Below are positions 1 to 6,230 of a stretch of DNA of 9,424 nt, piece by piece. This DNA comes from Gallionellaceae bacterium. Its GTDB lineage: Bacteria > Pseudomonadota > Gammaproteobacteria > Burkholderiales > Gallionellaceae. The stretch is from positions 1 through 9,424 of the forward strand of contig JAKFXW010000027.1 of the NCBI GenBank assembly GCA_021731185.1, written 5' to 3'. A program made the translations under genes and the position numbers. Position 1 is the stretch's first letter, and the number at the start of each line of letters is the position of its first letter. Under the pieces are notes generated by a model. That model ran no database searches, was not told the DNA's origin, and worked only from the letters and a program-made list of their open reading frames with translations.

Positions 1-150
1 CGGTTGGCGGACACCCTGCTCGTCATCGTCCAGACGCGGCTCGAACTTTTATCCAACGAGATTGAGGATGAGCGTCTGTACATTGAACAAAAGTTGTTCC
101 ATGGCGGCATCGCACTGCTCTTCTTTGGTTTGACATGGCGCGCTCAATAA
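1..150 (+). pseudogene. Truncated YqjE/phage-holin-family membrane protein, 3' part (5' end outside window)
   Basis: Frame 1 is open from the window edge to a TAA at 148-150 and encodes 49 residues. They begin RLADTLLVIVQTRLELLSNE, which resembles the N-terminal amphipathic segment of the YqjE/phage holin family of small inner-membrane proteins of proteobacteria. Those proteins usually run about 120-130 residues and continue through two transmembrane helices. Here the frame stops just after the first hydrophobic stretch begins (IALLFFGL), followed by WRAQ and the stop. I find no continuation of the hydrophobic region in the other plus frames downstream, so I infer a gene broken by deletion or rearrangement. 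The start lies outside the window. A short natural variant cannot be excluded. Confidence 0.5.
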
Positions 151-188
151 CTAACCGCAACACCTTGGATTTTTGAATCCGCCCTGTC

Positions 189-213
189 GTTCGTTCTGAG
201 CTTGTCGAAGGAC
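189..213. repeat. Short dispersed-repeat-like element (25 bp)
   Basis: The sequence gttcgttctgagcttgtcga followed by aggac resembles a short extragenic sequence (CCTTCGACAAGCTCAG-type on the other strand) that I recall as scattered in many copies through numerous bacterial genomes. It lies in the non-coding gap between the truncated YqjE-like gene and the LuxR-type regulator, close to where the former is broken. Only one copy is present in this window, so the repeat call rests on recognition alone. Confidence 0.4.
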
Positions 214-262
214 TTGTTCAGTGTTTCCCTAAGATATAGAACAATTTGAATCTAATTAAGAT

Positions 263-907
263 ATGTCAAACAACTTAATACTTGCCAGCCCAAATCAAAA
301 TAGGCCAGCCTTTTGGAAACAGGGGTTGAGCGGTTTTGTCAGCACCACTTTAGTAATCGATGGGTTGGACGCACTCTTGGATAACATTGCCCGGATTAAA
401 CCAGAGGTTATGCTGCTGGATTTCGATTTGCTGAAATTGGACGAATTGAATAGGGCGGCTAGTTTAAATAAATTATGTATGGCGACCAAAGTTATTGTTT
501 TGAGTGGGGGCATTTCTGAGAATGTGGAATGGGATTTGTTGAAGATTGGTGTGCGGGGCTGTTGCCCAAGCGATATTAAACCGCAATTTATCAAGCAAGT
601 TGTTATGTCTGTTCAGAAAGGCGAATTGTGGATACGGCGAACGCTGACTGGTCGATTGATAGATGAATTAGGCAAAACAACAAAAAATAAAGCTTATATA
701 GCCTCGTTCGACTTGCTTAATAATCTTACCCAGCGCGAATTTGATATTGCCGCGCGAGTGGGAAATGGAGAAAACAATAAGGAGATTGCCAGATCATGTG
801 TAATTACAGAACGCACGGTGAAGGCTCACCTGACAGAGATTTATAAGAAACTGGGCGTAGCTAATCGGCTCAATTTGGCATTAACCCTATTAGCGGATAA
901 AAGGTAG
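263..907 (+). CDS. LuxR/NarL-family DNA-binding regulator with degenerate receiver domain
   Basis: This 214-residue protein has a receiver-like N-terminal half (about residues 4-122) and a LuxR-type helix-turn-helix at the C-terminus (about 152-212). The latter contains the family pattern LTQREFDIAARVGNGENNKE, then IA, ERTVKAHL and IYKKLGVANR. In the receiver part, D53 in MLLDFD sits at the phosphoacceptor position and S81 at the conserved Ser/Thr. The acidic pair normally near residues 8-10 is replaced by SPNQ, and the conserved lysine after the GxxG turn is replaced by serine in GCCPSDI. Phosphorylation by the usual magnesium-dependent chemistry is therefore doubtful, and it may be an atypical or ligand-controlled regulator. 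The start is chosen because NLILASPN forms the expected first beta strand. No strong Shine-Dalgarno sequence precedes it. No partner kinase is adjacent, so its targets are unknown. Confidence 0.85.
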   Translation: MSNNLILASPNQNRPAFWKQGLSGFVSTTLVIDGLDALLDNIARIKPEVMLLDFDLLKLDELNRAASLNKLCMATKVIVLSGGISENVEWDLLKIGVRGCCPSDIKPQFIKQVVMSVQKGELWIRRTLTGRLIDELGKTTKNKAYIASFDLLNNLTQREFDIAARVGNGENNKEIARSCVITERTVKAHLTEIYKKLGVANRLNLALTLLADKR

Positions 908-925
908 AAGCAACGAAAGGGACGG

Positions 926-1000
926 ATGAGTCTATCTACTGTGCAACCAGTTACCGTAGCCATTGCAGACGTTAATCGTGTTCGGTGTGATGATGTATGA
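926..1000 (+). pseudogene. Probable N-terminal remnant of a second response regulator
   Basis: A 24-codon frame starts at ATG 926, six bases after a purine-rich gaaaggg (possible Shine-Dalgarno), and ends at TGA 998-1000. Its peptide, VTVAIADVNRVRCDDV after a short lead, resembles the first beta strand and helix of receiver domains (pattern hydrophobic-IAD-x-N/H-x-x-V-R). The rest of a receiver and the DNA-binding domain are missing. No continuation was found in the next 150 bases. It lies directly behind a gene of the same general family, which fits decay of a tandem regulator pair. The similarity is short, so chance is possible. Confidence 0.4.
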
Positions 1001-1161
1001 GTGGCTTCTGTAAAGTGCGGCTGGCATCTTACCGTTAATTAAAAAGTACGTTAATAATCCACTGCCAATAAATAATAGACCGCTTTGTTATTCAGTTTGA
1101 GGAGCGGATGCCGTAGCATTAAATGAATTTCCATTTATACAAAGTTCAGGTGCTTCCCACT
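1001..1161. other. Non-coding stretch with no recognised feature
   Basis: Between the regulator remnant and the groEL terminator the sequence is AT-rich and carries stops in all frames. I see no RNA gene, promoter pair or repeat that I can support. It probably continues the decayed regulator region. Confidence 0.5.
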
Positions 1162-1192
1162 AAAAAAAAACCCCGCACTAGGCGGGGTTTTT
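1162..1192 (-). terminator. Rho-independent terminator of groES-groEL
   Basis: A perfect 6-bp GC stem (ccccgc at 1171-1176 with gcgggg at 1182-1187, loop actag) is flanked by nine A on the left and five T on the right. On the minus strand this gives a GC hairpin followed by a long U run, about 30 bases after the groEL stop. The A/T flanks extend the stem and would also let it work on the plus strand, but the supported role is ending the groESL transcript. Confidence 0.9.
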
Positions 1193-1220
1193 ACTGGACA
1201 ACAATAATCATCTTCGATTA

Positions 1221-2864
1221 TTAATACTGTCCACCAAACCCACCTACATCAGGATTGCCGACATTTCCAGTGCCAGCTGGCTTGTCTTCTACCAACTCAG
1301 CAACCATACAATCTGTAGTCAGCATTAAGCCCGCGATGGAAGCTGCATTTTGTAATGCCACACGCGCTACTTTAGTTGGATCAACCACACCCATCGCTAA
1401 TAAGTCTCCATACTCGCCACTTGCGGCGTTGTAACCAAAGTTCTTTTTACCTTCCAGAACTTTGCTAACAACTACGGAAGCTTCTTCGCCTGCATTTTCT
1501 ACAATGGCACGCAATGGTGATTCCAAGGCGCGCAACACAATCGTAATACCTGCATCTTGATCGTGGTTATCACCTTTAAGGTTGGTTAAGGCAGACTTGG
1601 CACGGAGCAAAGCTACGCCACCGCCGGGTACAATACCCTCTTCAACTGCGGCACGTGTGGCATGCAAGGCATCTTCTACACGCGCTTTCTTCTCTTTCAT
1701 TTCAACTTCGGTTGAAGCGCCCACTTTAATAACTGCGACACCACCTGCCAATTTAGCTTTGCGCTCTGACAACTTCTCTTTGTCATATTCGCTGGACGAT
1801 TCTTCAATTTGTTTATTAATTTGTGCGACGCGACCTTGAATCGCATCTTCTTTGCCTGCCCCGTCAATGATAGTGGTGTTTTCTTTGCCCACTTCAATGC
1901 GCTTGGCTTGGCCTAAATCTGCCAGCGTTACTTTTTCCAGAGACAAACCTGGCTCTTCAGCAATGACTGTGCCGCCTGTCAGAACTGCAATATCTTCTAA
2001 CATGGCTTTGCGACGATCGCCGAACCCGGGTGCTTTTACCGCGACCGTTTTTAAAATACCACGGATGTGGTTGACCACCAATGTCGCCAATGCTTCACCA
2101 TCGACATCTTCAGCAACAATCAGTAGCGGACGGCCAACTTTAGAAATTTGCTCCAGCAATGGCAACAACTCACGGATACTGGAAATTTTCTTTTCGTATA
2201 ACAGGATGAAAGGATTATCCATTGCAGCGACTTGCTTTTCTGGATTATTAATAAAGTAAGGAGACAGATAACCACGGTCAAACAGCATTCCCTCCACGAT
2301 GTCCAATTCATCTTCCAGGCCAGTACCATCTTCAACTGTAATCACGCCCTCTTTACCCACTTTGGACATAGCTTCGGCAATTTTTGCTCCGACTGCACTG
2401 TCTGAATTAGCAGAGATGCTACCCACCTGAGCGATTTCCACGTCGGTTGTGCATGGCTTCGATAGCTTCTTTAATTCGGCCACGACCGCAATCACCGCTT
2501 TGTCGATTCCACGCTTCAAATCCATTGGATTCATGCCAGCCGCTACGAATTTCATTCCTTCCTGCACGATAGACTGTGCCAACACGGTTGCGGTAGTCGT
2601 ACCATCGCCCGCTACATCTGAAGTTTTGGAGGCCACTTCTTTCACCATTTGTGCCCCCATATTTTCAAACTTATCCTTTAATTCAATTTCTTTCGCGACC
2701 GATACACCGTCTTTGGTGATAGTTGGTGAACCAAACGAACGATCCAGAACCACGTTGCGGCCTTTAGGACCAAGTGTCACCCTAACTGCGTTAGCCAGGA
2801 TATTTACTCCAATAACCATTTTGCTACGTGCTGCATCATGAAATTTCACACTTTTTGCTGCCAT
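1221..2864 (-). CDS. groL: 60-kDa chaperonin GroEL
   Basis: ATP-dependent cytoplasmic chaperonin that forms double heptameric rings and, with the GroES lid, folds client proteins. The 547-residue protein keeps E. coli numbering. The nucleotide site has D52 in KDGVSV, D87 in GDGTTTA (86-92) and the catalytic D398 in RVEDAL. Apical-domain substrate and GroES contacts Y199, S201, Y203, F204, L234, L237, L259, V263 and V264 are all present. Cysteines occur at 138 and 519. The ATG follows taggaga (complement of 2871-2877) at good spacing, 42 bases after the groES stop, so the two genes form one operon. The oddity is the C-terminus: after VEDKPAG it reads TGNVGNPDVGGFGGQY and lacks the GGM repeats found in most bacterial GroELs. 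It is otherwise fully intact and expected to be active. Confidence 0.98.
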   Translation of the reverse strand: MAAKSVKFHDAARSKMVIGVNILANAVRVTLGPKGRNVVLDRSFGSPTITKDGVSVAKEIELKDKFENMGAQMVKEVASKTSDVAGDGTTTATVLAQSIVQEGMKFVAAGMNPMDLKRGIDKAVIAVVAELKKLSKPCTTDVEIAQVGSISANSDSAVGAKIAEAMSKVGKEGVITVEDGTGLEDELDIVEGMLFDRGYLSPYFINNPEKQVAAMDNPFILLYEKKISSIRELLPLLEQISKVGRPLLIVAEDVDGEALATLVVNHIRGILKTVAVKAPGFGDRRKAMLEDIAVLTGGTVIAEEPGLSLEKVTLADLGQAKRIEVGKENTTIIDGAGKEDAIQGRVAQINKQIEESSSEYDKEKLSERKAKLAGGVAVIKVGASTEVEMKEKKARVEDALHATRAAVEEGIVPGGGVALLRAKSALTNLKGDNHDQDAGITIVLRALESPLRAIVENAGEEASVVVSKVLEGKKNFGYNAASGEYGDLLAMGVVDPTKVARVALQNAASIAGLMLTTDCMVAELVEDKPAGTGNVGNPDVGGFGGQY

Positions 2865-2906
2865 ATTTCTTCTCCTAAAAATTCGTTGCTAAAATTTGTG
2901 GTGAGA

Positions 2907-3197
2907 TTATTTCTCGATCACGCCAATAATGTCATCTTCGCGCATAGTCATATATTCCTGCCCACCGATTTTGAATGCCTGACCCGCATATTGGCCAAAC
3001 AATACTTTATCGCCCACTTTGACATTCATTGGCTGTAATTTACCATCATCACCTATTTTGCCTTTGCCCACAGCGATAACTTCGCCTTGATCCGGCTTCT
3101 CGGTGGCAGAATCTGGAATAACAATACCAGAAGCGGTCTTACGTTCTTCTTCAACGCGCTTAACAATTACGCGATCACTTAATGGCCGAACTTTCAT
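2907..3197 (-). CDS. groS: 10-kDa co-chaperonin GroES
   Basis: Heptameric lid of the GroEL chamber. The 96-residue protein MKVRPLSDRVIVKR... has the standard length. Its mobile loop carries GIVIP at about residues 24-28, the part that docks on the GroEL apical domains, and the protein ends IIGVIEK as usual. The start is set at 3197 because the conserved MKVRPL begins there and taggaga lies six bases upstream (complement of 3204-3210). A start seven codons further upstream would put the Shine-Dalgarno inside the gene. It is the first gene of the operon and is followed by groEL. Expression is predicted to be heat-inducible through the sigma-32 promoter and CIRCE element upstream. Confidence 0.98.
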   Translation of the reverse strand: MKVRPLSDRVIVKRVEEERKTASGIVIPDSATEKPDQGEVIAVGKGKIGDDGKLQPMNVKVGDKVLFGQYAGQAFKIGGQEYMTMREDDIIGVIEK

Positions 3198-3203
3198 ACT
3201 TTT

Positions 3204-3210
3204 TCTCCTA
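3204..3210 (-). promoter_or_regulatory. groES ribosome binding site
   Basis: The minus strand reads taggaga six bases before ATG at 3197, a near-perfect anti-16S match. It decides the start in favour of the 96-residue GroES rather than a 103-residue version. Confidence 0.85.
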
Positions 3211-3309
3211 TTAAACAAACTGTTAATTAATATTAAAATTGCAACTGATGCACCTGTTTAACCCATATCCATAACAAATTAAAACCATAAGGTTATGTTT
3301 AATCGAGAG

Positions 3310-3336
3310 TTGGCACTCGACCGGGTGAACTGCTAA
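3310..3336 (-). promoter_or_regulatory. CIRCE operator (HrcA-binding inverted repeat) of groESL
   Basis: The element reads ttggcactc, nine-base spacer, aactgctaa. The CIRCE consensus is TTAGCACTC-N9-GAGTGCTAA, so the left arm has one mismatch and the right arm two, with exact nine-base spacing. It sits just downstream of the sigma-32 -10 hexamer and covers the predicted transcription start, where bound HrcA repressor would block initiation. No hrcA gene is in this window. Confidence 0.9.
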
Positions 3337-3338
3337 TG

Positions 3339-3365
3339 ATACGGGTGTAGCATTTAAATTTCAAG
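3339..3365 (-). promoter_or_regulatory. Sigma-32 (RpoH) heat-shock promoter of groESL
   Basis: On the minus strand, CTTGAA (complement of 3360-3365) is followed after 14 bases by CCCGTAT (complement of 3339-3345). The RpoH consensus is CTTGAA with a 13-15 base spacer and CCCCATNT. The predicted start near 3332 lies inside the CIRCE element and gives a leader of about 135 bases before groES. Confidence 0.8.
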
Positions 3366-3383
3366 CTCTAAATTAAATTTCCG

Positions 3384-3698
3384 TTACCGCTGTCCGATTT
3401 TTCTGTTTATTTTATTATTCGCAAGAAACATATTGTGCCGTGCCATCGGGTATCCTGGCAGCACCACCATCAGCGTGGTGCGTTTGACCAGCGTGCCCAC
3501 AGAGGATTGGTTCATCGCGCCTTTGATCAGGTCGGCTTCCCAATGCCCCAGGATCAAGCGATCTGCCACCTCGGGTGGACGAAGATGGATGCTCTACATT
3601 TCCGTGATGTGTATTTCTGCGATGTGTCCGCGCCCATTTGGGGCGCTAGTCTTGGAGCGGCGCTTGTCGCGGCTCCACCGCAAGCAGGTAATCAGCTC
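3384..3698 (-). pseudogene. IS30-family transposase remnant with in-frame stop
   Basis: Read on the minus strand from 3698, one frame gives ELITCLRWSRDKRRSKTSAP, continues to ITEM, meets TAG (complement of 3594-3596), then resumes SIHLRPPEVADRLILGHWEA and D. This matches the centre of IS30-family transposases, including the GHWE-x-D segment that carries the first catalytic aspartate, and runs through NQSSVGTLVKRTT. Similarity stops near 3453 (MVVLPG). The remaining frame to 3384 (YPMARHNMFLANN...) is unrelated, and the second Asp and the Glu of the DDE triad are absent. The N-terminal helix-turn-helix part is also missing. It cannot make active transposase. I see no clear terminal inverted repeats, so both ends of the element seem lost. 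It lies about 20-90 bases upstream of the groESL promoter without interrupting it. Confidence 0.8.
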
Positions 3699-3807
3699 AC
3701 AGCGGTGTCAACTCCACGTCCAGCTTGCTGGACAGTGGATTGCCTGCCTTTGGTGCAACCGCAGGTTGGTTGTTGAGCGCGCCCACTGTAATCGTTAAAC
3801 CAAAAAT
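3699..3807. other. Unassigned segment between IS30 remnant and hairpin
   Basis: This stretch has protein-like reading on both strands but nothing I can identify. On the minus strand a frame running from about 3803 to a TGA at 3696-3698 includes ALNNQPAVAPKAGNPLSSKL. It contains a perfect 7-bp palindrome with a 2-base centre (gtccagc, tt, gctggac at 3718-3733). It could be scrambled IS sequence or the end of the gene the element landed in. Confidence 0.35.
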
Positions 3808-3831
3808 GCTCTCTGGCGAGAGCCTTTTTTT
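3808..3831 (+). terminator. Orphan rho-independent terminator-like hairpin
   Basis: A perfect 6-bp stem, gctctc (3808-3813) with gagagc (3818-3823), loop tggc, is followed by c and seven T. On the minus strand the same stem is followed by attttt, so it could work both ways. No intact plus-strand gene lies upstream, so it probably marks the 3' end of a gene removed by the IS-associated rearrangement, or it insulates the symporter from upstream transcription. Confidence 0.7.
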
Positions 3832-3909
3832 CGCTCAAATTTTAATGCCTTTGCCTGATATGATTTACTATTCACTCTGTTTATTTCTCGCCCCATTAGG
3901 AGAATACCT

Positions 3910-5322
3910 ATGCTGATTTGGTTCATCGTTTTATACCTAGCTGTTTCTATCGGCATTGGCTTGTATGCCGCCACGCGCGTACACAATGTTAAAGACTATG
4001 TGGTCGCTGGTCGGCATCTGCCGCTATACATAGTCACCGCTACGGTATTCGCCACGTGGTTTGGTTCGGAGGCAGTGTTGGGTATTTCCGCCAAGTTTGT
4101 GCAAGATGGCCTCGGCGGAATTATTGAAGATCCCTTCGGTGCCAGCATGTGTTTAATTCTGGTGGGCGTATTTTTTGCCGCTAAGTTGTATCGCATGAAT
4201 TTACTCACCATAGGCGATTACTACCGTCAGCGCTATGGTCGCAAAGTTGAAGTGTTAACCAGTCTTGCCATTATTGCTTCTTATCTGGGTTGGGTTTCCG
4301 CGCAAATTGTCGCGCTGGGCTTGGTTTTTTCCTTTGTTACACAGGGCGCGCTTTCCACCACTGAAGGCATGCTGCTTGGCGCGGGCATTGTGCTGTTTTA
4401 TACAATTTTTGGCGGCATGTGGTCCGTGGCTTTGACCGATGCATTTCAAATGACTATTATCGTTATCGGTATGTTGTATTTGGCATGGCTGCTGGCTGGC
4501 ATGGCGGGTGGGGCAGAGGTTGTCATCAGCCATGCGGCCAATGCCGATAAATTTAATTTCTGGCCGAAGCTCGAAACACGCGATGTGCTGGCCTTCATCG
4601 GTGCGGCGGTAACTATGATGCTGGGTTCGATTCCGCAACAAGACGTGTTTCAGCGCGTGATGTCGGCTAAGACCGAGAAAATCGCAGTGAGCGGCGCAAT
4701 TCTGGGAGGCAGCCTGTATTTTATATTTGCCTTCATTCCGATTTTTTTAGCTTATTCCGCAACTCTGATTGATCCAAAAATGGTGGCCGATTTAATTGAA
4801 CGGGATGCACAGCTCATCCTCCCCACTATTATCATCAACCACACACCCCTATTTGCACAAATAATGTTTTTCGGCGCGCTACTGTCCGCCATTATGAGTA
4901 CCGCCAGTGGCACGCTACTCGCGCCCTCGGTAACTTTTACCGAAAATATTTTAAAGGGCTTTATTGCGCCGCAAAGTGATCAGCAATTTTTATTCACCAT
5001 CCGCATAGTGGTGGTTTGCTTTACCATTGGCGTAACGCTGTTCGCGTTGCAGTCCGACTCTAGTATTTATGAAATGGTAGGCAATGCGTACAAGGTCACG
5101 CTAGTCACGGCGTTTGTTCCGTTGGTGTTCGGGTTGTACTGGAAGCGTGCCAATACTCAAGGCGCGCTTTGTTCGATTTTCGCCGGATTTTTCTCTTGGA
5201 TATTCCTCGAAATTTTTTATCCTGAAGGATTGTGGCCACCGCAATTAGTTGGATTGCTGATGAGCATGCTGGGTATGGTGTTAGGCTCACTCCTGCCGCA
5301 ACTTGGCAAAGCCCGGGATTAA
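3910..5322 (+). CDS. Sodium:solute symporter (SSS family) permease
   Basis: This 470-residue inner-membrane protein is nearly all hydrophobic helices, as expected for the SSS (PutP/SGLT) family, which couples sodium entry to uptake of an organic solute. Family marks are DYVVAGRHLP (29-38), TWFGSEAVLGIS (49-60, the broken helix near the substrate), GGMWSVALTDAFQ (168-180) and IPQQDVFQRVMSAK (241-254). The Na2-site pattern is in the later helix SAIMSTAS, with A327, S330 and T331 at the expected places. The start is firm: aggaga at 3899-3904 precedes ATG. The substrate cannot be told from sequence. Its stop is only five bases before the Pho box of phoB, so read-through into phoB is possible but phoB has its own promoter. 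The close match in family length suggests an intact gene. Confidence 0.93.
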   Translation: MLIWFIVLYLAVSIGIGLYAATRVHNVKDYVVAGRHLPLYIVTATVFATWFGSEAVLGISAKFVQDGLGGIIEDPFGASMCLILVGVFFAAKLYRMNLLTIGDYYRQRYGRKVEVLTSLAIIASYLGWVSAQIVALGLVFSFVTQGALSTTEGMLLGAGIVLFYTIFGGMWSVALTDAFQMTIIVIGMLYLAWLLAGMAGGAEVVISHAANADKFNFWPKLETRDVLAFIGAAVTMMLGSIPQQDVFQRVMSAKTEKIAVSGAILGGSLYFIFAFIPIFLAYSATLIDPKMVADLIERDAQLILPTIIINHTPLFAQIMFFGALLSAIMSTASGTLLAPSVTFTENILKGFIAPQSDQQFLFTIRIVVVCFTIGVTLFALQSDSSIYEMVGNAYKVTLVTAFVPLVFGLYWKRANTQGALCSIFAGFFSWIFLEIFYPEGLWPPQLVGLLMSMLGMVLGSLLPQLGKARD

Positions 5323-5326
5323 ACCA

Positions 5327-5359
5327 CTGTCATTCAATTGTCATTAAACTGTCATAATT
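5327..5359 (+). promoter_or_regulatory. Pho box: three direct 11-bp repeats upstream of phoB
   Basis: Three tandem units at exact 11-base period read ctgtcattcaa (5327-5337), ttgtcattaaa (5338-5348) and ctgtcataatt (5349-5359). Each is a CTGTCAT-type heptamer plus four AT-rich bases, the known PhoB-binding unit. Two units form a standard Pho box, and three suggest more cooperative binding or a choice of register. It indicates that phoB (and probably phoR) is activated by phosphorylated PhoB during phosphate limitation. Candidate -10 hexamers are cataat (5353-5358) for units 1-2 and taccat (5367-5372) for units 2-3. Confidence 0.93.
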
Positions 5360-5372
5360 CAGCACTACCATT

Positions 5373-6107
5373 ATGTCCATGAATAGCAATTTAAAAAGTG
5401 GGAAATCTAAGTCCGCAACCATCCTTCTGGTGGAAGACGAGCCTGCCATTCAGGAGTTGCTCGCCTTTAATATCACACAATGTGGCTTTCTCCCCATTCA
5501 GGCATTAAATGCCACCAGTGCGATGGAGCATATCAAGCGCGAATTGCCCGATTTAATTCTGCTTGACTGGATGCTGCCTGAAATCAGTGGTGTGGAATTA
5601 GCCAAGCGCTTACGGGCTGATCAGCGCACACACAGCATTCCTATTATCATGTTAACCGCTCGCTCGGATGAGAAAGATAAAATCATCGGCTTAGAGGCAG
5701 GTGCGGATGATTACATCACCAAACCTTTTTCACCGCGCGAACTCATTGCGCGCATTCGCGCCGTGTTGCGCCGCCGCTCGCCGCAATTGAGCGACAAAAT
5801 AACTATCGTGGGTGATTTGGAAATTTCGCCTATCACCCATCGCGTCAATATAAAAAGTAACGGAAAAACTATCCCCTTGGGCCCAACTGAATTTCGTTTA
5901 CTGCATTTTTTTATGACTCACCCTGAGCGGGTCTATAGCCGTTCACAATTACTGGATTACGTTTGGGGCGACCATGTGTTTGTCGAAGAGCGCACAGTTG
6001 ATGTGCATATTCGGCGGCTGCGTCAAGCACTAGAACCTTGTGAAATGGATCATTTGATACAGACAGTGCGTAGCAATGGCTATCGATTTTCTTCCGCGCC
6101 ACTTTAG
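5373..6107 (+). CDS. phoB: Phosphate regulon response regulator PhoB
   Basis: Cytoplasmic transcription activator of phosphate-starvation genes, phosphorylated by PhoR. The receiver domain (about residues 15-133) has the acidic pair E21/D22 in LLVEDEPAIQELL, phosphoacceptor D65 in LLDWMLP, T95 and K117 in DDYITKPF. The OmpR/PhoB winged helix (about 145-242) has LGPTEFRLLHFF, YSRSQLLDYVWG and the recognition region RTVDVHIRRLRQAL, ending SNGYRF. It is 244 residues, with a basic 14-residue N-terminal extension (MSMNSNLKSGKSKS) before SATILLVED, where most PhoBs start. No Shine-Dalgarno precedes ATG 5373 or the in-frame ATG 5379, and the Pho box ends 13 bases upstream, so translation is probably leaderless. 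No in-frame later ATG could preserve the first beta strand. phoR follows after 123 bases. Confidence 0.96.
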   Translation: MSMNSNLKSGKSKSATILLVEDEPAIQELLAFNITQCGFLPIQALNATSAMEHIKRELPDLILLDWMLPEISGVELAKRLRADQRTHSIPIIMLTARSDEKDKIIGLEAGADDYITKPFSPRELIARIRAVLRRRSPQLSDKITIVGDLEISPITHRVNIKSNGKTIPLGPTEFRLLHFFMTHPERVYSRSQLLDYVWGDHVFVEERTVDVHIRRLRQALEPCEMDHLIQTVRSNGYRFSSAPL

Positions 6108-6204
6108 GTTTGTGCTGGCAAAAATTATCCAAGTAGCCATGCAAGCTGCATTCATTGTGCCCAAATCAATACACTGCAAGGTACTGTATAAGCGATAATG
6201 ACCG

Positions 6205-6217
6205 CCCCCCTTTTTTT
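6205..6217 (+). repeat. C6T7 homopolymer pair in the phoB-phoR gap
   Basis: Six C followed by seven T lie 14-26 bases before the phoR ATG and just upstream of its aaagg ribosome binding site (6220-6224). The tract is outside coding sequence, so slippage would change leader spacing or RNA structure rather than frame. No stable hairpin precedes it, so I do not call a terminator. Confidence 0.5.
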
Positions 6218-6230
6218 ATAAAGGCTAGAC

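Noticed and set aside
214..240. Promoter for the LuxR-type gene (ttgttc at 214-219, tataga at 235-240)
   Set aside because: Spacing is only 15 bases and both hexamers are imperfect in AT-rich DNA, so it is not called.
1582..2841. Long plus-strand open frames opposite groEL
   Set aside because: They mirror the codon structure of a highly conserved gene, lack ribosome sites and resemble no protein family.
2907..3218. 103-residue GroES with an upstream start
   Set aside because: The upstream start would place the strong taggaga inside the gene. Conserved GroES begins MKVRPL at 3197.
3696..3803. Minus-strand frame containing ALNNQPAVAPKAGNPLSSKL as a real gene end
   Set aside because: It reads like protein, but I recognise no family, it has no start or ribosome site in the available sequence, and the opposite strand reads equally well.
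3433..3916. Plus-strand open frames across the IS30 remnant
   Set aside because: They are antisense to the transposase fragment or run into the hairpin and symporter leader, with no recognisable domain or ribosome site.
4255..4641. Minus-strand 128-residue frame opposite the symporter
   Set aside because: It lies wholly within the symporter coding region, shows no domain and has low-complexity composition typical of antisense translation.
6164..6199. Separate sigma-70 promoter for phoR (tataag at 6187-6192 or gataat at 6194-6199)
   Set aside because: The -10-like hexamers have no acceptable -35 at 16-18 bases, so the support is too weak.
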